Shown here piece after piece: positions 42,310-51,751 of a DNA stretch of 64,000 nt. The notes beneath the pieces are model-generated. The model was not told the origin of the DNA and did no database searches. It worked only from the letters and a program-made list of their open reading frames with translations. The position numbers were made by a program, and so were the translations under genes. Origin of the DNA: Sphingomonas profundi (GTDB lineage: Bacteria; Pseudomonadota; Alphaproteobacteria; Sphingomonadales; Sphingomonadaceae); contig NZ_CP046535.1 in NCBI RefSeq assembly GCF_009739515.1, forward strand, positions 372,001-436,000. The letters run 5' to 3'. Positions within the stretch are counted from its first letter, which is position 1. Every line of letters begins with the position of its first letter.

Positions 42310-42654
42310 TCATGCCGATCCAACTGGGCCGAAGGTATAGATCACCAGAGGCGCGCCAGGCGCGGCCACCAAGGCTGGCCCCCAGGCGTCGAACGGGACC
42401 ACCGCCGGCAGTTGCCCGGCCACATACAGGTTCAGCTCGTGCCAGATGCTGCTGTCTTCCCGGCACATCAGGATGCGACCGCAGGCCAGCTCGATCGCCA
42501 TGACGAACAGGCTTTCGCCACTGAAGCCCTGCATCGTCCCTACCGAGATGTCCTGCACCCGCTGCCAATGGATCAGCTCCTGCCGGTCGCCGTGATCGAC
42601 CAGCAGTCCGGCGGTGGAGACAGTGGCGATGGCCAGGATGGACGACGCGGTCAT
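42310..42654 (-). CDS. Hypothetical protein, second gene of a small operon
   Basis: 114 aa. The first 20 residues (MTASSILAIATVSTAGLLVD) could be a weak membrane anchor or signal. Later segments (RVQDISVGTMQGFSGESLFVMAIELACGRILMCRED, shown only in part by QDISVGTMQGF and ELACGRILMC) look like a small beta-rich fold. No known family. The start overlaps the stop of the upstream 61-aa gene (ATGA), which supports real translation of both. Confidence 0.5.
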   Translation of the reverse strand: MTASSILAIATVSTAGLLVDHGDRQELIHWQRVQDISVGTMQGFSGESLFVMAIELACGRILMCREDSSIWHELNLYVAGQLPAVVPFDAWGPALVAAPGAPLVIYTFGPVGSA

Positions 42655-42836
42655 GACAACTCCTGGCGGTCACGAGCGTGATCATTCGGCCGGCGACAGC
42701 CTGACGATTCAGCCATGTCGATCGCTATCTGCAGGTGGGAGGTGGCCAACCCTGCTCCTTCCTGATCGAGCAGGTTTATCGTTTGGCGCATCAGCGTCAC
42801 GGCGCGGGAGATAGGATCGGTGCACTGGTCGACCAT
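42651..42836 (-). CDS. Short helical hypothetical protein
   Basis: 61 aa: MVDQCTDPISRAVTLMRQTI, then LLDQEGAGLATSHLQIAIDMAE. Amphipathic helices, no recognised domain. AGGAT lies upstream of the ATG and the gene is coupled to the next one by ATGA. The pair is divergent from the sequences to its right. Confidence 0.5.
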   Translation of the reverse strand: MVDQCTDPISRAVTLMRQTINLLDQEGAGLATSHLQIAIDMAESSGCRRPNDHARDRQELS

Positions 42837-43373
42837 CCCACGATCCTAACTCCCCCAGAGCAATTCATAAAGAACACGTAGCCGTGTGTTAGACGGCTCG
42901 TAAGTGCGAGTTGGCGCGGGCATGCGATGCGGTCACCCAATGGTCTTTCGTAAATAGGCACCCAATCGGGGCTCCCTCTTCGAGTGGCGGCACCACGATC
43001 ACGAGCGCTCCGAAGCGTCCCTCTACCGGGTACGGGCACCTTGAAGCGCGAGATGCTGTCGGCGGAGGCGGATTATGTCCGCGTCCGATGGACCGAAGCA
43101 TCATGGACGAAGCCAAGGCAGCACCGCAAAGATTATTGCAGGGCAGGGGGTTCGTCCGATCTCGCAGTGCGGGCAGCCAATGCTTGCACGGCGATAAAGC
43201 CGGCATTCGAGGATGTGCTGGCTGCGGATCACGACCAGTTTCCGCCCGTATGTGCCATCTGTCCGGATACGGGTCATGCTCAATTCCTCGCGGGGGCACC
43301 GAAGATCCGGGGCGCAACCACAGGGATCGAGGATCGGGTAACTCCCCGGTAGAGCATCTCGCCTCGCCCGAGC
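42837..43373. other. Gap without a confident gene
   Basis: About 540 bp. Frames on both strands are open (for example a minus-strand one near 43101-43283 with GCPHCEIGRTPCP) but lack a clear start and family resemblance, and they overlap each other. Possibly decayed coding sequence. Confidence 0.35.
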
Positions 43374-43529
43374 ATGGAAGCGCTATGGACCGACGCAACC
43401 ATCGCGGACACGATAGCTTTCTTTGCAGGCCGCGCCTTTGCCTCCCCCACAAGCCACTTGAGCATCGACAGCTTCACCGTCCGCGCCTACGTCTCAGCAG
43501 CACGTGAACGCCGGCACTTTGCGCGCTAG
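43374..43529 (+). CDS. Possible small protein, function unknown
   Basis: 51 aa (MEALWTDATIADTIAFFAGR, then FTVRAYVSAARERRHFA). Codon use and residue mix look like a real alphaproteobacterial protein and the frame ends 57 bp before the BLUF gene region. No good ribosome-binding site was found and no family is recognised; a fragment of a larger gene is equally possible. Confidence 0.35.
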   Translation: MEALWTDATIADTIAFFAGRAFASPTSHLSIDSFTVRAYVSAARERRHFAR

Positions 43530-43594
43530 CATTGATGGTTGCTTTTCAGTAACCGTCAGTTCGTACGCTCCATCAGATAAGGAGCATGGGGCCG

Positions 43595-44056
43595 ATGCTA
43601 CGAATTTGCTACACAAGCGAAGCGCGATCGCCGGACGATCAGCACCAGTTTGCCGAGATCGTCGGTGTCGCGGCCGTTTTGAACAAGCGTGACGATGTCA
43701 CTGGCTTGCTGCTCTGGGACGGACTGCATTTCCTCCAAGCACTGGAAGGTCCAGATGATGCGGTGATGGAGTGCTATGCTAGGATTACCCGCGATCCCCG
43801 CCACTTCCAAATTCGCGCTATATTCAACACGCAGATCGACCATCGCGAGTTTGGGGAATGGTCGATGACCCAGCGAACACTTCGCCCGGAAAACACAGGT
43901 GAGTTCGAAGAAGAGGTGCAGTCACTCGTGAGTGAGGTCTCTGACCTTGATCTTAGAGCCTTCTTTGTCGGCTTTGCGGCGCTGAGCGATGGCCGGTGTC
44001 GCCAGGCAGACAATCGGAAAAATGAGCTGCTGCCGGTCCGAAGGACACGAGGTTAA
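43595..44056 (+). CDS. BLUF-domain blue-light sensor, C-terminus replaced by IS sequence
   Basis: About 153 aa. The BLUF fold is clear: LRICYTSEA with the flavin-hydrogen-bonding Tyr, VLNKRDDVTGLLLWDG with the Asn, HFLQALEGPDDAV with the Gln, then RITRDPRHFQIR and REFGEWSM. Such proteins bind FAD and signal blue light, often through a partner. The natural frame reads into an IS3 end at 44023, so the last dozen residues (ELLPVRRTRG) are IS-derived. The BLUF domain itself is complete and may still work. AAGGAG is ten bases before the ATG at 43595; an ATG at 43586 is too close to it. Confidence 0.85.
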   Translation: MLRICYTSEARSPDDQHQFAEIVGVAAVLNKRDDVTGLLLWDGLHFLQALEGPDDAVMECYARITRDPRHFQIRAIFNTQIDHREFGEWSMTQRTLRPENTGEFEEEVQSLVSEVSDLDLRAFFVGFAALSDGRCRQADNRKNELLPVRRTRG

Positions 44057-44577
44057 GCTACCTGCGCCTGCCGCTCGAAGTCCACGGGGCTGAGATAGCC
44101 CAAGGTCGAGTGCCGGCGTGTGGGATTGTAGAAGCGCCTGATGTAGTCGAACACGTCTGCCTTCGCGCCCGTACTGCTTGGCCAGCGCGATGATGTCCTC
44201 GGTCAGCCTCTGCTCGTCATCCGCCCCACGCGGCACCTTGCGATGTGTCGATCGATGTTGCCCAAGCACCCGGCAGATCCGTCGTTCGGACACCGGCAGC
44301 TCGCGCCGCAGCTGATCGATGCACCGCCGTCCCCGCGCAGGGCTTTAGAAGTTTCCCCGAGCAGCCTCCTGCAAGTGTCAATCGGCTCGGGAAGTTGACC
44401 CCGTATCGGCGTGCAAGTTTGACCCCCTTTTCTGATGGCAGCCGGGTTGTCCCGGTAGTCCACAGGAGGGCCCCGCGGCCGGCGCCGCGCGCCGCCACGA
44501 GCGCAGGCGGTGACGGCCGTGGGAGGTGCCTGTGGACCCACCGGGTCAACCGGGGGATGGGGGTCCGGGGAAGGGTT

Positions 44578-45312
44578 TCAGGCGGCTTCGCGGTTCTTGA
44601 AGCGCCAGCTCTCGTTGCCGGTCTCGACGATGTCGCAGTGGTGGGTGAGCCGGTCGAGGAGCGCGGTCGTCATCTTGGCGTCGCCGAAGACCGTGGGCCA
44701 CTCGCCGAAGGCAAGGTTGGTCGTCACCACCACCGAGGTCTGCTCGTAGAGCTTGCTGACGAGGTGGAAGAGCAACTGGCCGCCCGAGAGCGCGAAGGGC
44801 AGGTAGCCAAGCTCGTCGAGGATGACGAGGTCGAGCCGCGACAGGTGGTCGGCGATGCGCCCGGGGCGCCTGGCACGGGCCTCGGCCTCGAGCTGGTTCA
44901 CGAGGTCGACGGTGTTGTAGAAGCGGACCCTCGCTCCGCCCCGCACGCAGGCACGGCCCATGGCGATGGCGAGATGCGTCTTGCCCGTCCCGGTGCCGCC
45001 GACCAGCACGACGTTGCGCTGCGCTTCGAGGAAGGCACCCGTGCCGAGATCGCGGACCAGGCCTTCGTTGATGCCGGTGCCGGCGAAGTCGAAGTCGGCG
45101 AGCTCCTTGGCGAGCGGCAGCTTGGCGGTCGTCATCTGGTAGCGGATGGAGCGGGCCTGCTTCTCGTCTATCTCGGCCTTGAGCAGGTCGCCGACGACGC
45201 GCTGAGCGGAGTGCTGCCGCTTCACGGCATCGGCGACGACCTCGTCATAGGCATGGCGCATGCCGACGAGCTTCAGCGTTCCCATCATCTCCAGGATGGC
45301 GTGACGTTCCAT
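44578..45312 (-). CDS. istB: IS21-family helper ATPase IstB
   Basis: 244 aa AAA+ protein. Walker [12 protein letters not shown], Walker [12 protein letters not shown], and the conserved [10 protein letters not shown] and [14 protein letters not shown] segments; it ends [14 protein letters not shown]. IstB stimulates the transposase and selects target DNA. The gene overlaps the end of istA by 68 bp. Confidence 0.93.
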   Translation of the reverse strand: MERHAILEMMGTLKLVGMRHAYDEVVADAVKRQHSAQRVVGDLLKAEIDEKQARSIRYQMTTAKLPLAKELADFDFAGTGINEGLVRDLGTGAFLEAQRNVVLVGGTGTGKTHLAIAMGRACVRGGARVRFYNTVDLVNQLEAEARARRPGRIADHLSRLDLVILDELGYLPFALSGGQLLFHLVSKLYEQTSVVVTTNLAFGEWPTVFGDAKMTTALLDRLTHHCDIVETGNESWRFKNREAA

Positions 45313-46810
45313 AAGGCCTCCTCAGGCTGTCGTAGCGGGCGCAGTCGGCGACGGGCTCGCGGGCGAGCCGCAGAGCCTCGGGCGTGGCGATGCTGGCGGG
45401 CGCGGCGGTCTGGCGCTGGCGGGTGAGCACGTTGAGCACGACGTCACGGCTGACGGTGCCGCCGGCCAGCGCCTCGGCACAGGCCGCCTCGACGGCGTCC
45501 AGTCCGTCCGTCGTCACCGCCGCCAGGATGCCCACCATCTGGCGGTCGCCGTCGGCATGGCCCGCCAGCCTCCGCCTGACGCGTTCCAGCGCCACCGGCA
45601 GCGGCCAGTCCTTGAAGGGCGCACCGTTCCTCAGCGCACCCGGCTTGCGCTCGAGGACCGGCACATAGTGCCAAGGGTCGTAGACCGTTTGGTCGCGCCC
45701 GAAGCGCCGGGCATGCTCGCCGACGACTTCGCCGTCCTGCCGGATGACGATGCGCTCGGCATAGGCGTGCACCTCGACCGGGCGCCCCGCCGCCTTCGCG
45801 TGCACCGAGTATTTGTTGTAGTCGAAGCGGACCAGCAGCGTCTTCGACACCGCCGCCGGCAAGGCGTGGAAGCCGTCGAAGGGACCACGGTAGGCGATGA
45901 GCGCAGGCTGGTCGGCCGCCTCGAACACCTGCCAGACTGTGTAGTCCCTGAGCTCGGGATGCGCGGCACGCTGGGCATGGGCGGTGCAGCGGTCGAGCAG
46001 CCAGGCGTTGAGCTCGTCGTAGCTCCTGAAGCGCAGCCGCGGCGTGAAGAAGCGCTCGCGCACGAGCCCGACCTGGTTCTCGACCTGGCCCTTCTCCCAG
46101 CCCGATGCCGGCGTGCACGCCACCGGCTCGACGAGGTAGTGGCCGCACATCTGCTGGAAGCGGCGGTTGTAGCGCCGCTCACGACCGACGAAGATGGCGT
46201 CCACCGCGGTCTTCATGTTGTCGTAGATGCCGCGCTGACAGGCGCCGCCGAAGAAGGCGAACGCCCGGTCGTGGGCGTCGAACACCATCTCCTGGCTCTC
46301 GCGCGGATAAGCTCGCACGAAGAACATCCGGCTGTGGCAGAGCCGCATGTGCGCAACCTTCACCGTCGTCGTCGCGCCGGCGATGACGACGACCTCGTGG
46401 CTCCAGTCGAACTGGTAGGCCTCGCCGGGCGCGAAGCTCAGCGGCACGTAGGCCGCGGCCGTGACCGCCGACCGCTCACGCTGCCATGCCGTGGCATAGC
46501 GACGCACGGCATCGTAGCCGCCGCGGTAGCCCAGCCCCTGCAGCTCCTCGTACACCCGGACCAGCGTCAGGCGCTCGCGCCGCTGCTTGCGCTCGTTGGC
46601 CTCCAGCAGCCGCTCGAGATCCGCCGACCATGGCCCGAGCTTCGGCAGCGGCTGCACCGTCCGCTCGTAGGAGAAGTCCGTCTCGCCGGACCGCAGCACC
46701 TTGCGCACCGTGTTCCGCGACACCCGCAGGTCGCGCACGATCTCCTTGATGCTCTTACCCTTGACGTAGAACTCGCGCCGGATGCGCGCCACCGTCTCCA
46801 CGACCAGCAT
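45245..46810 (-). CDS. istA: IS21-family transposase IstA
   Basis: 521 aa. N-terminal HTH ([22 protein letters not shown]), then the rve DDE core: [11 protein letters not shown] (first Asp), [11 protein letters not shown] (second Asp) and [16 protein letters not shown] (Glu). The C-terminal domain has the beta-barrel-like [21 protein letters not shown]. Full length and uninterrupted. Its last 22 codons overlap istB in another frame. Confidence 0.93.
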   Translation of the reverse strand: MLVVETVARIRREFYVKGKSIKEIVRDLRVSRNTVRKVLRSGETDFSYERTVQPLPKLGPWSADLERLLEANERKQRRERLTLVRVYEELQGLGYRGGYDAVRRYATAWQRERSAVTAAAYVPLSFAPGEAYQFDWSHEVVVIAGATTTVKVAHMRLCHSRMFFVRAYPRESQEMVFDAHDRAFAFFGGACQRGIYDNMKTAVDAIFVGRERRYNRRFQQMCGHYLVEPVACTPASGWEKGQVENQVGLVRERFFTPRLRFRSYDELNAWLLDRCTAHAQRAAHPELRDYTVWQVFEAADQPALIAYRGPFDGFHALPAAVSKTLLVRFDYNKYSVHAKAAGRPVEVHAYAERIVIRQDGEVVGEHARRFGRDQTVYDPWHYVPVLERKPGALRNGAPFKDWPLPVALERVRRRLAGHADGDRQMVGILAAVTTDGLDAVEAACAEALAGGTVSRDVVLNVLTRQRQTAAPASIATPEALRLAREPVADCARYDSLRRPYGTSRHPGDDGNAEARRHAPCL

Positions 46811-47241
46811 TCTCCCCGACCGCTCCTGCGCAAAGCGCCGGGCGTGAACCGCTCAGTTCAGGGGGGTCAATTTTGCACGCCGATCAGCCCCGAACGGGGT
46901 CAACATTGCACGCTGATTCACACCTGCAAGATCAGCTTGTCGAGCGTCAGGTCGGAAATCGCCCGGCGGAGACGCAGATTCTCCTTTTCCATATCCTTCA
47001 TCCGGCGGGCCTGGTCTGTCTTCAGACCACAATACTCCTTGCGCCACCGATAATAGGTCTGCTCGCTGACCGCGATCCGCCGACACGCCTCCGCGGTCGT
47101 GCCGCCCTGGCCCAACACGATCTCGACCTCACGCAGCTTTCCAATAATCTTTTCCGGCTTGTGCTTCTTGCTCGGCATTCGTTGTCCCTTTCGCGGTCCA
47201 GACTATTGTAGTCGATGGACCACTCGGACGGGGGCAGCTCA

Positions 47242-47625
47242 GGAGTTGGTCAGCGCTCGCCTGGCCGCGCGAATTGAAGCATTGCGGCATGATGTTGATC
47301 GCGTCCGGCAGGTTAAAAAGGGTCACATTATCCAGCGGGTCGCGGTCAGAACAGTCAGCTGGGTCGGCGCGGAATAGCCGTCGCGCACGATACGCGAGCC
47401 TATGACCACTAGATCCGGCGTGTCCGCATCGGCGCCCGCCTCCTGCGCCTTGGTCTCGCTGCTCGCTGTCGCGTCCGAACTCTTGGCCTGCATCCGCTCG
47501 ACGGCGTGCGCCGCATCCCTGCGCATGCACGGTCGTGGCCATGCTCGACGCCAGCAGGCGGATACCCGTGCCATAAGCGTTGCGAAGGCGCTAAATCGAA
47601 TTTCCCTCCCTTTTTCGGCTTCCAT
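47242..47625 (-). pseudogene. TonB-dependent receptor, N-terminal fragment, frameshifted
   Basis: Signal peptide remains (LLASSMATTVHAQ) lie in one frame; the plug start (TPDLVVIGSRIVRDGYSAPTQLTVLTA) in a second; and NVTLFNLPDAINIMPQ again in the first. At 47241 an IS3 end truncates it, so the barrel is missing. It points toward the IS region, so a complete receptor gene for the adjacent catabolic island was probably destroyed by the IS events. Confidence 0.6.
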
Positions 47626-47668
47626 CGATATGGCCGACCGATTACCGGCGGAGCTGAACGCGTGATCC

Positions 47669-48477
47669 TCAAACCAACGCGATCGTCCGCACCGGCATGC
47701 CCGTCGCTCCTTCGATCGGTGCCGCGCCCACGACCAGCGTCGCGCCGCGTGGCGGCATCCGGTCGAGCGAGGCCAGCCCCTCGATCGCCCACCGGCCGCT
47801 CCGCAGCCATGCCTGATGCACGGGAGAGGCGGGGCTGTTCGCCCCGGTGTTCAGCGACATGCCGTCGACCGCTATACCCCTGACGTCGCGCTGCTCGATC
47901 AGCAGCCCGGCGGCGGCCCAGAAGCCGGGGAACGGATGGTCCGGCAGCTTCATCCGCTTGACGAAGTCGCGCTCCGGATCGACGCCGGACAGGCAGGCGA
48001 CGCAACATCCCTTCGGCAGCGGCCCGTGGCGCCGCTCCCACGCGAGGATATCGCCCGGCTCCACCGCCGCGTCCGGATCGGTACGCGCCTTCGCCCGGAT
48101 GTCGACCACCGCGAGCGGCACGACGAAATCCTCGACCGGGATTTCACCAAGACTTCGCGCAGTGTCGCTGAATGGCGGCGCGCATCGATATGCGTGCCGG
48201 TATGTTCGTTCATTGTCAGATGGTGGAGGTTCATGCCCACCGCCTTGCCCGAACCCTCCACGGCTTCCATCGTCAGGCGCGATTTGAGCTGATCGAAGTT
48301 GAAGGCGCGCGTCAGCTTGTGGGTGAGATCGACGACGCGGATCCGCATGCCCCTTATGTCCAACCCGCTTTCCATCGGCGCGACCGGCGCCGCTTGGAGC
48401 GAAGCGCCTGCCAGGGCAGCGGGAGCGGCGGCAAGCGAGTAAAGCACCGATCGGCGCGTCTGCTCGTACAACTTCAT
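47669..48477 (-). pseudogene. Cyclase-family (kynurenine formamidase-like) exported protein, frameshifted
   Basis: The start MKLYEQTRRSVLYSLAAAPA is a Tat-like signal (TRRSVL). The metal site of the cyclase/arylformamidase family follows (LHHLTMNEHTGTHIDA, HxGTHxD), but an extra CG in GCGCG near 48177 shifts the frame. In the other frame the protein goes on: PPFSDTARSLGEIPVEDFVVPLAVVDIRAKA, quoted in parts as FSDTARSLGEIPVE and PLAVVDIRAKA, then HPFPGFWAAAGLLIEQRDV and RTIALV at 47669. Otherwise well preserved, about 268 aa. These enzymes hydrolyse amides or lactones. A recent lesion or an assembly indel. Confidence 0.7.
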
Positions 48478-48740
48478 TCCCGACATCAGCGCCACGATAT
48501 CACCGCACAGACGATCGATCATGGCACCATCCGACTGGGGGATCGACTACGCCCTCGCCAAGCTCGCGTCACCGGTTCTCCACATCGTGAGATCCGGCGG
48601 TTCGACGGAGTTCCCGATCCTCAACGAGGTCTTGTCGTCTCGGCCGAATGGACGCGTGTGTTCGGGCGGGAATTGAGGGACCACCCGGTTGGTCCCCTCT
48701 CGGCGAACTCTGCTCAAGCCATGATTCAAGCTTAAAGCCA

Positions 48741-48755
48741 TTCCATCATGCGGGA
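48741..48755. promoter_or_regulatory. Candidate operator, site 1 (TTCCATCATGCGGGA)
   Basis: Matches 11 of 15 positions of the two stronger palindromes at 51650 and 62031. It lies between the divergent cyclase-family pseudogene and the hydroxyacid dehydrogenase gene, 75 bp before the latter. Confidence 0.4.
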
Positions 48756-48829
48756 AGTAGTCCGGTCGTCGATCGAGCCCGAGCGGCGTCGTGGTAAGTC
48801 CGCCATTGCAGCTGCCGGAGGTACTTCGC

Positions 48830-49783
48830 ATGGATGCGTGTCGTCCCATCAATATTCTCCTCACCGGGGATCTCGACGAGCCTCGCCTCGCTGAGCTTCG
48901 CGCGATAGCGCCCGACGCAAACATTCGCGTGTTCGCGAGTGATGCGGATGTCGAGGCCGATATCGACGATGCCGACATCGTCGCCGCGACGATCACGCCC
49001 GCCGGGCTGGCTCGCGCATCGCGGCTGCGGTGGCTCCACAGCTGGGCGGCGGGGCCGAATCATCAGCTTTTTCCGGAGATGGTGGCGAGCCCGGTGGTCA
49101 TGACGTGCAGCAAGGGCAACGGCGCCATCCCGCTCGCCGAACATGCGATGATGCTGATGATGATGCTGAACCGTAATGCGATGCGCTGGATCGAGGGCCA
49201 CCGCAGTCGTATCTGGGATCCTTTTTTCCACGGCGAGTTGAACGGTTCGACCGTTGCGATCATCGGCGCCGGCTTTTCGGGGCAGGATCTCGCGCTCAAG
49301 TGCAAGGCGTTTCACATGCGCACGCTGGGATTGCGGCGCAATGTGCAGGCGACGGACAACTTCGACGAGATCTATACGCGGGATCGTCTGCACGAGATGC
49401 TCGGCCAGGCCGATTTCGTCGTGGTGACGGCGCCGAACACGCCCGAGACCGTCGACATGCTCGGCGAGGCGGAGTTCCGCGCGATGAAGCCCACCGCCTT
49501 CTACGTCTGCTTTTCTCGCGGGGGCATCGCCAATGATGCGGCGCTGTACCGGGCTGTGGACGAGCAATGGATCGCGGGCGCCGGCCTCGATGCGCATGGC
49601 GTCGAGCCGCTGCCGGCCGACAGCCCGTTCTGGACACTCAGGAACACCATCGTCACGCCGCACAACGGCGCCACCACGCGGGCAACGAAGGATCGCGGCT
49701 ACTTCATCTTCCGCGACAATCTGGGGCGCTGGATGAGCGGAGAGCCGCTGACGAACGTGGTCGACAAGCAGGCCGGCTACTGA
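48830..49783 (+). CDS. D-isomer-specific 2-hydroxyacid dehydrogenase
   Basis: 317 aa. NAD-binding Rossmann motif VAIIGAGFSGQDLALKC at about residue 143, and the catalytic trio of the family: Arg in CFSRGGIANDAAL, acidic residue in HGVEPLPADSPFW, His in IVTPHNGATT. Probably oxidises a sugar acid or reduces the matching 2-keto acid with NAD(P). GGAGG is eight bases before the ATG at 48830. First gene of a run with an NTF2-like protein and an MFS transporter. Confidence 0.88.
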   Translation: MDACRPINILLTGDLDEPRLAELRAIAPDANIRVFASDADVEADIDDADIVAATITPAGLARASRLRWLHSWAAGPNHQLFPEMVASPVVMTCSKGNGAIPLAEHAMMLMMMLNRNAMRWIEGHRSRIWDPFFHGELNGSTVAIIGAGFSGQDLALKCKAFHMRTLGLRRNVQATDNFDEIYTRDRLHEMLGQADFVVVTAPNTPETVDMLGEAEFRAMKPTAFYVCFSRGGIANDAALYRAVDEQWIAGAGLDAHGVEPLPADSPFWTLRNTIVTPHNGATTRATKDRGYFIFRDNLGRWMSGEPLTNVVDKQAGY

Positions 49784-49806
49784 TCCACTTCCCGAGGGAC
49801 ATGACG

Positions 49807-50220
49807 ATGAACGATGATCTGGAATGCACCGTCGCCTGCGAGCGGCTCGCGATCGCCAGCTACAGCCTGATGGACCATGGCAGATATGACGCCGCCGTGG
49901 CGCTGTTTACCAAGGATGGTGTCTGGGTGCGCGGCGGGGTGCCCTGCGCGGGGCGTGATGCGATCCTCGCGTCGCTCAACCAGCGGCCGGAGGGCGACAT
50001 CTCTAGGCACATCGTGACCAACGTGCTGGTGACGCGGATATCGGACACCGAGGCCGACGCCACCGCCTTGTTCGTCCCGCTGCGTGGCCGCCCCGACGAG
50101 CAGGGCATCGCGCCGCTCTCGCCCGCCGCCATGATCGGCGACCTCGTCTTTCGCTTCGAGCGCGTGGCGGGCGTCTGGCTGATCCGCGAACTTCGGCCCC
50201 GTCCGGTCTTCAAGGCTTGA
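49807..50220 (+). CDS. NTF2-like (SnoaL-type) protein
   Basis: 137 aa. The cone-shaped NTF2 fold is suggested by CERLAIASYSLMDHGRYDAAVALFTKDGVWVRGG, quoted in part as SLMDHGRYDAAVALFTKDG, then GRDAILASLNQRP, HIVTNVLVTRI and WLIRELRPRPVF. Members are isomerases, dehydratases or hydrolases, and the activity cannot be told here. Start 49807 chosen for spacing to GAGGG; 49801 is also possible. Its stop overlaps the next gene (TTGA). Confidence 0.75.
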   Translation: MNDDLECTVACERLAIASYSLMDHGRYDAAVALFTKDGVWVRGGVPCAGRDAILASLNQRPEGDISRHIVTNVLVTRISDTEADATALFVPLRGRPDEQGIAPLSPAAMIGDLVFRFERVAGVWLIRELRPRPVFKA

Positions 50221-51647
50221 CCGGACAGCCGTCATCGTCCGCACCGCCGGTTGTGCCACCGCTCGACGATGTGGACGTGCCGCCTGTCGATCCTGCGGGG
50301 GGCGGCGCGCCGGCGCGGCGGCGCGGCCTGCCGAAACGGCGATGGTTGATGCTGGCCATGATTTTCATCGTCTACGCCATCGCCGCGGCCGATCGCACGA
50401 CGATGACGATCACGGCGCCTTTGATCGCCAAAGAGTTCGCTCTCACCAACACCCAGATGGGCTATGTCTTCTCCGCCTTCGCGCTGGCCTACGGCATCTT
50501 CGCGATACCAGCCGGCGCGATCGTCGATCGGCTCGGCGCCAAGGTGGCGATCCTGTTCGGGCTGGTCGTCTGGTCGGCAGGCACGTTCGTGAACGGGTTT
50601 GCGGGCATGATCTTCAGCGCGTTCGGCTTCCTCTGGGTCTCCCGCTTCGTCGTCGGCGCGGCAGAGGCGGTCGTCACTCCGGGCGGTGCGAGCATATTGG
50701 CCACCTGGTTTCCCGATCGGGAGCGCGGGCGCGCGACTTCGATCTGGAACTCCTCGACCTACATCACCACCGCCGCCGTATCGCCGCTCATGGGCTGGAT
50801 CTGTCAGGAATATAACTGGCAGGCCGTGTTCTGGATCATGGGTGTCGGCGGGCTGATCGCAGCGTTGTTCTGGGTGATCGGCTATTACGAGCCCGCGCGA
50901 GACACGAGGCTGTCTCAAGGCGAATTCGACTATATGGTCGCGGGCGGTGCGCTGGCGACCGCAAGCGCGCCGCCCGGACGGGAGCCGATCGACTGGGCGC
51001 GGAAGACGGCCGAAGTGAAATTTCTGCTCTCACAACCCTCGATGCTGGTAATCTTCTTCGGCCAATATTGCGGCAACTCCATCGCCGGCATGCTGATCGG
51101 CTGGATGCCTATCTATCTTACGCGCGTGCATCACTTTTCAGTGCTCGACGCCGGCTGGTTCATGTCGATCGGCGGCATTGCGGCGGCGCTGGCGGCGATC
51201 GGCGGCGGCTATGTCATCGATTTCCTTTATCGCCGCACGGGATCGATGGCGCTCTCGCGCAAAGTGCCGCTGACGGTCGGCTATCTGCTCGCGTCGACGA
51301 TGGTCCTGCTCTCCTACGTGACCTCTCCGACGGCGATCGCGGTGCTTCTTTTCCTGCTCTTCCTCGGCAAGGGTTGGGCGAACAGCGGCTGGATCCTCGT
51401 GGCCGACACCGCCCCCAGGAGTCTGGTGGGGACAGTCGGCGGCTTGATGAACGCGGTCGGCGCGATCGGATCGGTGGTCACGGGCATCATGATCGGCGTT
51501 CTAGTGGACCGCTACCAGTCCTTTGACCTAGCCCTGCTCTACGTCGGCGCCCACGGGATCATGGCCGTCATCGCATTCTGGCTGGTGTTCCGGAAGATGG
51601 AGCGGCTGCAACTCACCTTTGATGAAAGCGGTGAGGCGACCGTCTGA
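50217..51647 (+). CDS. MFS transporter (anion:cation symporter-like)
   Basis: About 476 aa with twelve predicted transmembrane helices after a Pro-rich cytoplasmic start. MFS motifs visible: DRTTMTITAPLIAKEF, GAIVDRLGAKVAIL (motif A), and SRFVVGAAEAVVTPGGASILATWFPDRERGRATSI, quoted in part as GAAEAVVTPGGAS and FPDRERGRA. It resembles the hexuronate/glucarate uptake group. The TTG start overlapping the upstream TGA is provisional; starts nearer residue 40 exist. Fits uptake of a sugar acid used by the island. Confidence 0.85.
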   Translation: MTGQPSSSAPPVVPPLDDVDVPPVDPAGGGAPARRRGLPKRRWLMLAMIFIVYAIAAADRTTMTITAPLIAKEFALTNTQMGYVFSAFALAYGIFAIPAGAIVDRLGAKVAILFGLVVWSAGTFVNGFAGMIFSAFGFLWVSRFVVGAAEAVVTPGGASILATWFPDRERGRATSIWNSSTYITTAAVSPLMGWICQEYNWQAVFWIMGVGGLIAALFWVIGYYEPARDTRLSQGEFDYMVAGGALATASAPPGREPIDWARKTAEVKFLLSQPSMLVIFFGQYCGNSIAGMLIGWMPIYLTRVHHFSVLDAGWFMSIGGIAAALAAIGGGYVIDFLYRRTGSMALSRKVPLTVGYLLASTMVLLSYVTSPTAIAVLLFLLFLGKGWANSGWILVADTAPRSLVGTVGGLMNAVGAIGSVVTGIMIGVLVDRYQSFDLALLYVGAHGIMAVIAFWLVFRKMERLQLTFDESGEATV

Positions 51648-51649
51648 TA

Positions 51650-51664
51650 TCCCATCTAGTGGGA
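51650..51664. promoter_or_regulatory. Candidate operator, site 2 (TCCCATCTAGTGGGA)
   Basis: Perfect 5-bp arms TCCCA/TGGGA around TCTAG. It starts two bases after the MFS stop and 88 bp before the next gene. It differs by one base from site 3 at 62031. Confidence 0.6.
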
Positions 51665-51751
51665 GCGCGGCAAGGGCCGGTTGCCGTCGCGCGCGGGGGA
51701 GAGAAAAAGACACGCGCGGCACCGTCGACCGCGTCGACCCTTGGAGCGAAT

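Larger units (their letters stand above)
44376..46922 (-). mobile_element. IS21-family insertion sequence, complete (2547 bp)
   Basis: Ends TGTCAATCGG (left) and TGTGAATCAG (inward from the right), each followed by repeated blocks GTTGACCCCGT and GGCGTGCAA...TTGACCCCC, the multiple terminal repeats typical of IS21. Flanked by an 8-bp target duplication CCTGCAAG (44368-44375 and 46923-46930). istA and istB are both intact, so it may be active. It differs from the dead IS21 remnant near 2.6-3.6 kb. Confidence 0.92.
44345..47178 (-). pseudogene. IS3-family OrfA interrupted by IS21
   Basis: Begins at 47178 (MPSKKHKPEKIIGKLREVE, HTH with TAEACRRIAVSEQTYYRWRKEY) and runs to LTLDKLIL at the IS21 edge; beyond IS21 it resumes QEAARGNF and a TAA at 44345. 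Deleting IS21 plus one CCTGCAAG restores an uninterrupted frame, so IS21 insertion was the inactivating event here. Confidence 0.75.
44023..47241 (-). mobile_element. IS3-family element, internally deleted and split by IS21
   Basis: Both ends are present: TGAGCTGCTGCCGGTCCGA at 44023 and, inward from 47241, TGAGCTGCCCCCGTCCGAG. Inside, orfA is complete once the IS21 element (44376-46922) is removed, while orfB has lost its middle: its N-terminal coding (GQHRSTHRKVPRG, then IIALAKQYGR) is joined near 44169 to its C-terminal coding (ADVFDYI, RRHSTLGYLSPVDFERQ). No target duplication flanks the element. On the left it cuts a BLUF gene, on the right a TonB-receptor gene. Confidence 0.75.
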
